A stretch of DNA of 64,000 nucleotides from an uncultured Dorea sp. (GTDB lineage Bacteria; Bacillota_A; Clostridia; Lachnospirales; Lachnospiraceae): NCBI GenBank assembly GCA_910579015.1, contig CAJTRO010000004.1:1-64000 (forward strand), written 5' to 3'. The notes under the pieces are model-generated. The model did not search any database. It was not told the origin of the DNA and was given only the letters and a program-made list of their open reading frames with translations. Numbering within the stretch: the stretch's first letter is position 1; each line of letters starts with the position of its first letter. A program made the position numbers and the translations under genes. Positions 10,601 to 17,176 of this stretch are shown here, piece by piece.

Positions 10601-10844
10601 AAAACCGATACAGATCAAAATCGGAACAGACGGTAGAACGACGGTAGTCAATCTAGAAGAACTTGGTTCAGACGTCAATATGGATGGTGATAATAAGCTG
10701 ACAGTGAGGAATCATCCATTATACGCCCTTCCTTCAACCGGAGGCATGGGTATCTACTGGTATATGTTTGGCGGCGTGCTGTTAATGTCAGCCGCAGCAT
10801 TTATAACATATAGAAATAAACGTAGGGAGGTGCTGAGAAGTTAG
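4692..10844 (+). CDS. Giant LPSTG-anchored adhesin with Cys/His repeats, inactive CHAP-like domain and Cna-B modules
   Basis: A 2050-residue surface protein. A short basic N-terminus precedes a membrane segment or signal (residues 22-47). Residues 54-173 hold six repeats of the type CGxEE...HTH...C. Residues about 190-362 are CHAP-like (NlpC/P60 superfamily amidase fold), but the expected catalytic Cys is Asp247 and the expected His is Gln319, so it is probably not an enzyme. An acidic linker (370-520) leads to long adhesin/Cna-B-like beta modules, including EDGTYLxxLPKG-like loops near 1690-1760 and a last Cna-B before the end (residue 1980-2000, NYTVSEIQTAAGYQL). The sorting signal LPSTGG starts at residue 2013, followed by a membrane span and a basic tail. 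It lies 12 bases after the signal peptidase gene with AGGTGAG upstream. It is the likely tip or ancillary pilin. Confidence 0.88.
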   Translation: MQKLVREYLNELKSRQKKRRRTGIAAILLIVLVVGGVVGVLTQYGVAMTGNAKCGLEEHQHGEECYASEMTCGLEEMAGHSHTDACYQTETVLICGQEESAGHTHADDCYGEDGTSVCGQEESAGHTHTDDCYQTDSVQICGQEESAGHTHTAECTESQMACGMEEHSHTDQCYIDTEAGVEEVALWEAQYKDTEWKDAWGEDLVTAAQKQIGYKENSDNYTIAEDGSRKGYTRYGQFAGDVYCDWDAAFVNFCIFYAGLEASGIFPSETDTAKWCGEFEKINGQDERYISCLTAAEGYTPEAGDIIFLEKEDEERTSQMGVVSSYNKEKNEIRVIEGNSGNEVKENPYDAGDAHIVRYLKISELEKAYKGTGEEAQDAEEAQPVEAPAEEPEAVQADEVKKEGAPEGEDTEGKESEEKQEQDEEGKLSEEELSQVDEVIALIDDIPSQEEVQKKMEALEDDEEEYEKYYLKLQKQVLEAFEAYEALSEAQQEKVTNAEKLLQMDWMKAETLDESDKKMGPDEAYVNSISVTSMTTGTAPWDEKAGRGNDVSASDTIVRTYDTVTYNFSVNMKTWDIKQTFNDARIKLEFVLPRTEGEAVFDQSAMTWMDNTSGYEPKLTQDTRSIDGEEKECQVLTCYKHLLPAEGSLSVVPGDFGENLTIYVKSMHNGETFQPIISAAMEGGTWEGECDKEDHKINGVPVIEKKTVVPKEVEVTAAPKYNIKLESEKSYRGIFDFQGDDEWMQQYGDIAANTNISTPIPGRLMKLGIVLQLYNDNLAKGLKGIELPKGPISFDLNVSSAYTPTAESEEGTQYDTTEEYTPLLWSYGENREIKYGENNTDGRVLYDNRACTELAPYFKHDEAREGSDCKDSGTWKASQEGSIIHITVSDYTIDLEHMPTKNIPGGTELYGSNIGCFSSGGIWLVQPFNKRESNTETEGPKYDIIKDKGAGAFATTAKAGNLQATTVGGETLIQGQDDFDQMVLTDDEEVRTLELNLPGSMQNRVRYAGDHNRWWLGSGVDDIYDGNDYAAKGSELYLVGGFSYDSQKDAGNQLYLGTNLIRFYGSAIELSGEGSSNLIDGASLDGKTGRSMDTWWEPDPIKSNIRIYYATKKDGKDWDDYNELKYALEEDLKFYDSLDKIPEDSLCVGILTCFVGPGPKPDKEPDKGSYYYYHQAHVKDEQELVGESFALVSTSRVWTKEMFEEADLGLEDIHLGESAEVNIRDWVIGSELWKNDHYKSANIGGSTFYVEETYKEDGSGPNGTHNSEYEHWGDTLLVIGYRTKITKNLMQTDINGEEKKNYNLDSGQRVADFKLQPVTYYEKQGDYDHTDDITIVDILPEYMTYKPGSAYFGGIYEQSSKDGGSKGTIIKDTSEGAKFPDPVLTEPQVTNNEDGTQTLTWVIKDVKIGEAMAPIYYSVDIGDSGNPEKDVPIGSTSLENVAYIKAPGDLRDPLKTAEKNSKAGFSVNRGSASSFGKYTKQKIVDEDGEIDYVVYYNNNADTETSFTIMDTMPMNGENGSEFAGTYTFEGWKLDTTRCDLNQIKIYYTFDEQYKNKTADDLNEGEMEGWKEAVIEPDGTIKVPKPDPDTMVLDGEKVTQMHPVAWGVIGELGSKQSIYIDLKVKLDPGPSAIDKEKSNYFVNLLSKGDTTTITETPTARRTLEGLTWIDDNRDGIQDKDEMRLSGVNVELLKLKEGGNAGNESDYEAVCYPDTDIPVSIETGHQISIREKADSVAAVYEPGRYKFIDLPKGTFAVRFSEGDSKIHILEASPENRGGDDTVDSDGTPTYSDDNKDLEKTLISDIRMPAVEELAVTLFESKYHDSGFYCGAEMGITKNGVDGQLLAGVRFKLSDFNNQPVQLRKQDEDGYFVVRDIGDADREWILDKDENGNYQFTDVGKVSSDQSLSAETKGTDLSQIALYSGNDQEIKYLAADEQYVETDSNGIINVKGLLPGNYTVSEIQTAAGYQLLEKPIQIKIGTDGRTTVVNLEELGSDVNMDGDNKLTVRNHPLYALPSTGGMGIYWYMFGGVLLMSAAAFITYRNKRREVLRS

Positions 10845-10889
10845 AACATGTGAATGACTTTTTGGCGGTCCCTGCACCGTACAAAAAAG

Positions 10890-10931
10890 AGTGCGTAACA
10901 TGCACTAACGGAAACTGTGTGCTATGCACAC
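10890..10931 (+). promoter_or_regulatory. Two small hairpins between adhesin and major pilin genes
   Basis: AGTGC pairs with GCACT (10890-10906) and GTGTGC pairs with GCACAC around a three-base loop (10917-10931). Neither is followed by a T-run, so they are not terminators. They sit in the 132-base leader of the major pilin and may act in mRNA processing or stability that lets the pilin be made in excess. This role is inferred. Confidence 0.4.
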
Positions 10932-10976
10932 GCAACCAAAAATGTTAAAACAAATAAAAGGAAAAGGAGAACGAAA

Positions 10977-12644
10977 ATGAAGAAAATGAAAAAGTTGTTC
11001 GCAGTGATTCTATCACTGGCAATGGTACTTGCAATGTCATTGACGGCATTTGCAACAGAAGTACCGTCAACACCGCTTAAACCGGCTGATCATACGCCAA
11101 CGAGTGCTGATAAAGCTAAGGCAGAAGTAAGTAATGTAGAGGCAGGAGCAACTGTAACTGCATACAGAATTGTAGAACCGACTTACAATGACAAAGGCTT
11201 TACAGGATACAAACTGGCTGAAGGTGTAACGCTTGATAATATGTTAGAGCCTACATCTGACGAGGTAACAGGTATAGCGGCAGATAAGGAGTTACTTAAA
11301 AAGTTAACCCACGAAACTCTTAGTGCACCATCAGGAGCAACCGGATTGACAACATATACCGCGGCTCTTGGAGCTGGTTACTGGGTAGTGGTAGTTGAAG
11401 GATCAGACATTCAGGAAGTTTATAATCCGATGCTGGTTGGTATCTACTACTCTGTAGAAGGCAGCGGTGATAACAATACCTTAGTAAATGGAGCAGTAGA
11501 TGCAAACACCAACTGGAGCCTTAACTCAACACCAGCATACGCAAAATCTGAGCAGCCGACAATCGACAAGAAGATTACCGGAAGCACAGGAAAAGATGAA
11601 AGTGATGGAAATGTAAGCGGAAACGACGTTGCAATCGGCGATACTGTAAACTTCCGGATTGATACTAAGATTCCATCATATAGCAAGAGCTATACAGAAG
11701 TAATGGTAAAGATTACTGATACTATGGGCAAGGGATTGACCTTGGCTGATCCTGTGAATCTTGTTGTAACCGTTGGAGGTGAAGAGGTTGAAGCTGGCGA
11801 AAATACGTTCACTTTTAAACCAGCTGATGATAAGAAAAGCTTTGAGATTTCCTTCGTATCAGCTTATGCACTGGCACACAGTGGAGAAGCAGTTGTTGTA
11901 ACATATGACGCAGTATTAGGCGAAGATGCAGGACTGAACTTCGATGCCAACGATAATACAGCAAAGTTAGAGTATACGAATGATCCAAGTGGTGAGACAA
12001 ATGAGATCGAAGACAAGACATTCACTTATACATTTGGTATTGATGCAAATCTCTATGGTCAGGGTTCATCAGAATGGAACAAATTTACGGAAGAATTGCT
12101 TAAGACAGGCGAGATACAAAGAGTTGAATTAGAGAATGGAGAAATAGTAGAAAAACCTATTAGACTTCAGGGAGCAGAATTTACTTTGACAAGAGCAGAC
12201 GGAAAAACATATACAACCGTTTCCGATGAGAATGGTTATCTGTCCTTTACTGGTCTTGATGCAGGAACATACACCCTTCAGGAGACAAAAGCACCAGAAG
12301 GATATTCTCTGAATGACGCAGAGATTCCGGTAGAGATTACAGCAACATACAATGGGGATGGAACATTAAAGAGTTACTCAATCAAAGTAAATAATAAGGA
12401 GACATCCACATACACAGCAACATATGACGCAACTACTAAGGAAGTAACGAACATAAAAGTTGAACCAGGACATGAGAATGACTGGTCAGATGTTTCCGAT
12501 ACACACGAGATCAAGAATACGAAGCTTGCATCTCTTCCGTCAACCGGTGGTATCGGTACAACAATCTTCACGATCGGCGGATGTGCAATCATGATCGTGG
12601 CAGCAGGTTTATTCTTCGCAAGCCGCAGAAAATCTGCCAAATAA
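10977..12644 (+). CDS. SpaH/EbpB-type LPSTG major pilin
   Basis: A 555-residue sortase-polymerised major pilin. A Sec signal ends near AFATE (about residue 26). A fimbrial D2-type isopeptide domain follows (around DKKITG to VKITDTMGKGLTL), whose lysines include the candidate linking residue. A Cna-B domain comes next with the E-box YTLQETKAPEGY. The C-terminus has LPSTGG, a hydrophobic span and the tail RRKSAK. I chose ATG 10977 because AAAAGGAGA lies six bases upstream; the frame is open 20 codons further upstream without signal-peptide character. Two class C sortases follow, as in known pilus islands of Gram-positive bacteria. Confidence 0.93.
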   Translation: MKKMKKLFAVILSLAMVLAMSLTAFATEVPSTPLKPADHTPTSADKAKAEVSNVEAGATVTAYRIVEPTYNDKGFTGYKLAEGVTLDNMLEPTSDEVTGIAADKELLKKLTHETLSAPSGATGLTTYTAALGAGYWVVVVEGSDIQEVYNPMLVGIYYSVEGSGDNNTLVNGAVDANTNWSLNSTPAYAKSEQPTIDKKITGSTGKDESDGNVSGNDVAIGDTVNFRIDTKIPSYSKSYTEVMVKITDTMGKGLTLADPVNLVVTVGGEEVEAGENTFTFKPADDKKSFEISFVSAYALAHSGEAVVVTYDAVLGEDAGLNFDANDNTAKLEYTNDPSGETNEIEDKTFTYTFGIDANLYGQGSSEWNKFTEELLKTGEIQRVELENGEIVEKPIRLQGAEFTLTRADGKTYTTVSDENGYLSFTGLDAGTYTLQETKAPEGYSLNDAEIPVEITATYNGDGTLKSYSIKVNNKETSTYTATYDATTKEVTNIKVEPGHENDWSDVSDTHEIKNTKLASLPSTGGIGTTIFTIGGCAIMIVAAGLFFASRRKSAK

Positions 12645-12677
12645 TTAGTTCGAACGATAGTTTTGTTTTTGGAATAT

Positions 12678-12702
12678 CTCCGGGACGATAGTTGTCCCGG
12701 AG
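12678..12702 (+). promoter_or_regulatory. Strong stem-loop after the major pilin gene
   Basis: CTCCGGGAC pairs perfectly with GTCCCGGAG around a seven-base loop, 33 bases after the pilin stop. No T-run follows, so it is probably not a full terminator. Such a stem could protect the abundant pilin mRNA from 3' decay or attenuate read-through into the sortases. Confidence 0.5.
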
Positions 12703-12762
12703 TGACCAGAAGAATTTATACACATCAAACGCAGCAAAGATACAACAACAAGGAGAGTCCGG

Positions 12763-13644
12763 ATGAATAAGAAAACGAGCAAAATACTTATATCGATTTT
12801 ATTTTTAGCCGGGTTGTCCTTGCTGCTGTATCCGTTCATTGCAAATGAATGGAATAATTACAGGCAGAAGCAGTTGATCAGTAATTATGATCAGGTGGTG
12901 GCCGAGAAGGAAGCCGCTGGAATGATTGACTATGAGGAAGAGCAGGAACTGGCAGTGCGTTATAACAATGCACTGCTTCCGAGTATCCTTCCGGATTCAT
13001 TTGCCGACGCAGAGAATTCTGATGGAAATGACGCATATATGGCGTGCCTGAATATTGCCGGGGACGGCATGATGGGGACGGTGGAGGTTCCGAAGATTGA
13101 TATTACACTTCCAATCTTCCACACCACGACGAAGGAGATTCTTGAGAAGGCGGCAGGCCATCTGGAGGGAAGCTCGCTTCCGGTAGGCGGGGAGAATACC
13201 CATGCGGTCATCACCGCCCACAGGGGATTGCCCAGCGCCGCATTGTTCACGGATTTGGATAAGATGAAAGAAGGGGATCATTTCCTGTTACACATATTGA
13301 AGGAAACTCTCTGCTATGAGGTAGATCAGATATCCATAGTTGAGCCGGAGGATACGAAAGCGCTGGCCGTAGAAGACGGAATGGATCTGGTAACTCTGGT
13401 TACCTGTACACCCTACGGGGTGAACAGCCACCGTATGTTAGTGCGGGGGCACCGGGTTCCCTATGATCCTCAGGAGCTTGCGGACGAGAATCTGCCGCTC
13501 AGCGATATGAGCCTGCATACGAATTATCTGTTATGGGTAATCGTGGGAATCCTGATTACAGCCGCGTTCTGTTTCTTCCTATATAAAAGGGAGAAGAAAG
13601 CAGAGCAGACGCCGGAGATCGAAGAGGGGGAGAAGGAGCAGTAA
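12763..13644 (+). CDS. srtC: Class C (pilin-polymerising) sortase
   Basis: A 293-residue class C sortase. It has an N-terminal membrane segment (residues 7-27), the sortase beta-barrel and a C-terminal membrane segment (about 255-275), the two-anchor layout typical of class C. The catalytic triad is His153 (TAHRG), Cys215 (LVTCTPYGVNSH) and Arg224 (HRMLVRG). The ribosome binding site AGGAGAG precedes the ATG. The stop overlaps the ATG of the next sortase by one base (TAATG). It probably links the adjacent LPSTG pilin subunits through lysines. Confidence 0.94.
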   Translation: MNKKTSKILISILFLAGLSLLLYPFIANEWNNYRQKQLISNYDQVVAEKEAAGMIDYEEEQELAVRYNNALLPSILPDSFADAENSDGNDAYMACLNIAGDGMMGTVEVPKIDITLPIFHTTTKEILEKAAGHLEGSSLPVGGENTHAVITAHRGLPSAALFTDLDKMKEGDHFLLHILKETLCYEVDQISIVEPEDTKALAVEDGMDLVTLVTCTPYGVNSHRMLVRGHRVPYDPQELADENLPLSDMSLHTNYLLWVIVGILITAAFCFFLYKREKKAEQTPEIEEGEKEQ

Positions 13645-14681
13645 TGAAGCGGAAGATATCCACATTTTTGTTTGGACTGTTGTTTCTCACTGGATTTGGG
13701 ATTCTTGCCTATCCGACGATTGCGGACCAATGGAATACCTACCGTCAGTCGAAGCTCATTTCCAACTATGATTCCGTAGTGAATGAGATGACTGAGGAGG
13801 ATTTCGAGGAGGCATGGACAGCAGCCAGAAATTATAACCAGACATTTGACAAAAACAGTATACGCAGTGATGTATTCGGGATCAGCAAGTCTGAGGATAT
13901 GAAGGCGACCGAGTACTGGAAGATGCTCAACGCCGCCGGGGACGGCATTATGGGATATATTACCATCCCCAAGATCCGTGTCAGGCTGTCCATCTACCAC
14001 GGGACAGACGAGGATGTGCTCCAGACCGGAGTGGGACATCTGAACGGCACCAAGCTTCCGGTAGGAGGCGAGAGTAACCACAGTGTCCTGTCGGCCCACA
14101 GAGGACTGCCAAGCGCGAAGCTGTTTACCGATATAGATCAGCTGAAGAAGAAGGACCGCTTCTATCTGCACATTCTCAACGAGGATCTGGCATATGAGGT
14201 GGATCAGATCCTGCCGATGGTCGACAAGGATGATTATGACGCATTGGAAGAGGCGCTTAAGATAGAGGAGGGACAGGATTATGTGACACTGTTTACCTGT
14301 ACGCCCTACGGAGTGAACAGCCACCGGTTGTTAGTACGCGGGCACAGAGTTCCTTATGACGGGGAACTGGAATCTACACCGGTAGAATCTATGGTGCAGG
14401 CGATCCAGAATTACTATATGCTCTATCTCCTGCTTGGACTTGGAGTGACAGTTCTTGCGATCTTGACTCTTGGCCGGATCATGAAGAAGAAAGAGAAGCT
14501 GGCGGGAGCAGAGGAAAAGGCGGAGACAGACAGAAACAGCGATGAGGGGCGGCAGACAGAGACGGCCGGAGACGGGAAGCCGAAAGAAACAGACGAATCG
14601 CCCCGGGAGAACAAGAGGGAACCTGAGAAGGAATCAGAGAAGAAATCAAAGGAAAGAAAGACAAGAAAGAGAGAACCGTAA
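13644..14681 (+). CDS. srtC: Second class C sortase
   Basis: A 345-residue paralogue of the upstream sortase, with the same two-membrane-segment plan. Catalytic residues are His152 (SAHRG), Cys219 (LFTCTPYGVNSH) and Arg228 (HRLLVRG). The C-terminal 55 residues after the second membrane segment are very rich in Glu and Lys (repeats such as KESEKKSKERKTRK) and are longer than in the first sortase. Two class C enzymes side by side suggest separate roles, for example shaft polymerisation and addition of the large adhesin; this is inference. Translation is coupled to the upstream gene by the TAATG overlap. Confidence 0.93.
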   Translation: MKRKISTFLFGLLFLTGFGILAYPTIADQWNTYRQSKLISNYDSVVNEMTEEDFEEAWTAARNYNQTFDKNSIRSDVFGISKSEDMKATEYWKMLNAAGDGIMGYITIPKIRVRLSIYHGTDEDVLQTGVGHLNGTKLPVGGESNHSVLSAHRGLPSAKLFTDIDQLKKKDRFYLHILNEDLAYEVDQILPMVDKDDYDALEEALKIEEGQDYVTLFTCTPYGVNSHRLLVRGHRVPYDGELESTPVESMVQAIQNYYMLYLLLGLGVTVLAILTLGRIMKKKEKLAGAEEKAETDRNSDEGRQTETAGDGKPKETDESPRENKREPEKESEKKSKERKTRKREP

Positions 14682-14693
14682 GGAGGGAAAGAG

Positions 14694-15719
14694 TTGAAGA
14701 TAAGTAGAAGAATGAGAAAAGGATATGCGTTGGCTCTGGCATTTCTGCTGACACTGCCGTGCCTGATCCGGATACAGACGGAGGCGGCAACGGCGATTGA
14801 CACATCGGTGAAATGCAGCCTTACGGTATCTGTAGGAAGCAGTGACTATGAGGAAGATTTTAATGAGATGAGTATTCCGGTGTCGCTGTACAAGGTGGCT
14901 GATGTGGATTCCGCAGGAAGATATACATCTGTAGATTCATTTTCGCAGGTGGACTTAACCGGTATCAGCAGTACGACAACCGCGGAAGAATGGCAGAATC
15001 TGGCAGAAGAAGCGAAGCAGTGTCTGTCCGGGGCAGAGGCGGTTGGCAAGACGGTGGTAGAGAAGCCGGAGAGCGGAGCCGGGGAAGCACAAGGGGTATT
15101 TAAAGACCTGGCTGTGGGAATGTACCTGGTTGTACCGGAGGCATCCTATAACGCAGATTATACTGTAAAATATGAATTTACTCCGTATCTGACAGCACTG
15201 CCGTCCAGCGAGTATGCAATGACGGGCGCAGGAAGCGACGATTGGGATTATAACCCGGTGATCGGCCTGAAGGCCGGCGGAGATCCGCAGTACGGGAAGC
15301 TGAATATTACGAAGGTGTTGTCGAACTATAACGAGACGCTTGGACGTACCTCATTCGTTTTCCAGATAGAGGGAAAGGACGAGACAGGCGCGGTCGTGTA
15401 CAGTGAAGTGGTCAGCACGACGCATGAGGGCGCAGGCAGTGAGACGGTAACGCTTGACAAGATCCCGGCGGGACTGGATGTGACGGTGACAGAAGTTTAT
15501 TCCGGAGCCAGCTATACCATCGTCGGTTCGGATTCAGATTCGGCATTTATCTGGTCTGATCCTGCGGTAGAGGCAGGCGCGGGGGAAGAAGCGTCAGTGA
15601 CATTTACGAACCGGTATGACGGAGGCAACAGAGGCGGCTATGGCGTGACGAACCATTTTATGTCGGATGGAAAAGAAGGCTGGGATTGTGATAATCCTAC
15701 GACTCAGCCAGAAGAATAG
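14694..15719 (+). CDS. Secreted pilin-like protein without sorting signal
   Basis: A 341-residue exported protein with a Sec signal (residues about 6-32, ending near TEAATA). It has an N-terminal pilin-like domain and a Cna-B/DUF5979-like domain around residues 200-305 (FQIEGKDETG to VTFTNRY). The start is TTG with GGAGG seven bases upstream. Unlike the major pilin it ends in a hydrophilic tail with no LPxTG motif or membrane span, so a sortase cannot anchor it in the usual way. It may be a secreted or tip-associated subunit held by other fibre proteins. Its frame closes cleanly at TAG. Confidence 0.8.
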   Translation: MKISRRMRKGYALALAFLLTLPCLIRIQTEAATAIDTSVKCSLTVSVGSSDYEEDFNEMSIPVSLYKVADVDSAGRYTSVDSFSQVDLTGISSTTTAEEWQNLAEEAKQCLSGAEAVGKTVVEKPESGAGEAQGVFKDLAVGMYLVVPEASYNADYTVKYEFTPYLTALPSSEYAMTGAGSDDWDYNPVIGLKAGGDPQYGKLNITKVLSNYNETLGRTSFVFQIEGKDETGAVVYSEVVSTTHEGAGSETVTLDKIPAGLDVTVTEVYSGASYTIVGSDSDSAFIWSDPAVEAGAGEEASVTFTNRYDGGNRGGYGVTNHFMSDGKEGWDCDNPTTQPEE

Positions 15720-15737
15720 GAAGGAGCTGCAACAGGA

Positions 15738-16307
15738 ATGAAGTATTTTGAGAAATATGGGAAAGTAATTGCGATGTCGGCTGCGGCTCTCGGCATGACG
15801 GCTGCGCTGACCATCGAAAGCTCTCTGGCGTATTTTACAACCTACGTATCGGCAGGCGGCAGCGAGGTGGTGAGCCTTGGGGCGCAGACTACGATTCATG
15901 AGGAGGTGTCCCTGATGACGAAACATATTACGATCCGGAACACATCCCAGATCAATGACTGCTTTGTGCGGGTGAAGGTCTTCTGTCCGGATGGTTTTAC
16001 GGTTGAATTCACGGATGTGAGCGGCGGTGACAACTGGTATGAGGGTGAGGACGGTTACTGGTACTACAGGCCGATCCTTCCTGCAAGCACAGAGGATAAT
16101 GCGTCGCTGACGACGGTTCTGGACGCGAAGATCAACGTGCCGGAGGGATTTGACAGGGATGACTTTAATGTAGTGGTTATCCAGGAATGTACGCCGGTTG
16201 TTTATGATGAGGATGGCAATGCCACGGCTGACTGGTCGAGAGTTTATTCGGAATATGAGGATGAGCAGGAAGACAGCGGCAGACTGGGAGAGGAGGCTGA
16301 TCGGTGA
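15738..16307 (+). CDS. TasA-like protein with SipW-type signal peptide (1)
   Basis: A 189-residue protein with a SipW-dependent signal: a basic start, a hydrophobic stretch (residues 9-28) and the marker LAYFTTYV at the cleavage region. The mature part is a small beta-rich domain of the TasA/camelysin kind, with the ITIRNTSQINDCFVRVKV stretch typical of these subunits. No sorting signal is present. AGGAGCTG lies ahead of the ATG. It overlaps the next gene by four bases (GTGATG). It is a likely substrate of the SipW-type peptidase encoded at the end of the locus and a candidate fibre subunit. Confidence 0.8.
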   Translation: MKYFEKYGKVIAMSAAALGMTAALTIESSLAYFTTYVSAGGSEVVSLGAQTTIHEEVSLMTKHITIRNTSQINDCFVRVKVFCPDGFTVEFTDVSGGDNWYEGEDGYWYYRPILPASTEDNASLTTVLDAKINVPEGFDRDDFNVVVIQECTPVVYDEDGNATADWSRVYSEYEDEQEDSGRLGEEADR

Positions 16308-17161
16308 TGAAGAAGGAAAGAAGAGCCTCCGAGATGAACCGGGAGAACCGGGGAAACCAGGGATGCAGAAGAAAAGGCGCGAACGGCAGGAAGGTGACGT
16401 ATCTGTTGTTTGCACTGGCGGGAGTCATGCTTCTTGGGAGTACCATAGGGAGCACCAGGGCGGCGCTTACTTATTACAGCGAGAACTATACGGCGCAGAT
16501 CACCGTTTCCCAGATCGGCGTAAGTCTGCTGGAGAATGGTCAGGTGGTCAGCAGCCGCGACTATGACAAGGATGAGTGGAAGACGGAGAGCAACCGGGGG
16601 AAGGATTCTGCGAGCGGCGTTCTTCTCCAGAATATGCTTCCTGAGGATAAGAACGGGAAGAAGGAGAAGCTTGCGCTGAATAAGAAATATGAAGAGAAGC
16701 TGTCTGTGAGGAACAGCGGAAGTATAGACGAGTATGTCCGTGTGAGGATCTACAAATACTGGACGAAGAAGAACGAGAGCGGACAGGACGTAAAGGTAAC
16801 GACGTTATCGCCGGCCCTGATCGATCTGAATCTGATAAATGAAGGCCAGTGGGTGAAGAATCCGGCGGATGTGGCAGAGACGGGAGACGGCAGTGAGAAG
16901 GAATGTATGGAATTATATTATAAGGGTATCCTTACTTCCGGCAGTGAGACGGCTCCATTTGCCGACACGATCCGTATAGACGGGGAAGTGGCGTCAGAGG
17001 TGACGGTGGAGACGAAAGGAGACACCATCACTACGGTTTATAAATATGACGGTGTAGAGTTCCATGTGGACGTAGAGGTAGATGCGGTACAGACGCACAA
17101 TGCCCAGGATGCGATCAGAAGCGCCTGGGGCGTGGATGCGGCAGGTCTTGGGATTCTGTAG
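16304..17161 (+). CDS. TasA-like protein with SipW-type signal peptide (2)
   Basis: A 285-residue protein with a long basic N-terminus, a hydrophobic segment near residues 31-50 and the SipW-type region STRAALTYYSENYTAQI. The mature part resembles the previous protein (LSVRNSGSIDEYVRVRIYKYW), so the two are paralogues. No LPxTG is present. The start could be ATG 16304 or the adjacent 16307 codon; both overlap or abut the upstream gene, and GGAGAGGAGG sits just upstream. It is probably cleaved by the SipW-type peptidase and assembled at the surface. Confidence 0.8.
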   Translation: MMKKERRASEMNRENRGNQGCRRKGANGRKVTYLLFALAGVMLLGSTIGSTRAALTYYSENYTAQITVSQIGVSLLENGQVVSSRDYDKDEWKTESNRGKDSASGVLLQNMLPEDKNGKKEKLALNKKYEEKLSVRNSGSIDEYVRVRIYKYWTKKNESGQDVKVTTLSPALIDLNLINEGQWVKNPADVAETGDGSEKECMELYYKGILTSGSETAPFADTIRIDGEVASEVTVETKGDTITTVYKYDGVEFHVDVEVDAVQTHNAQDAIRSAWGVDAAGLGIL

Positions 17162-17176
17162 AGGGAGGATGAGAGT

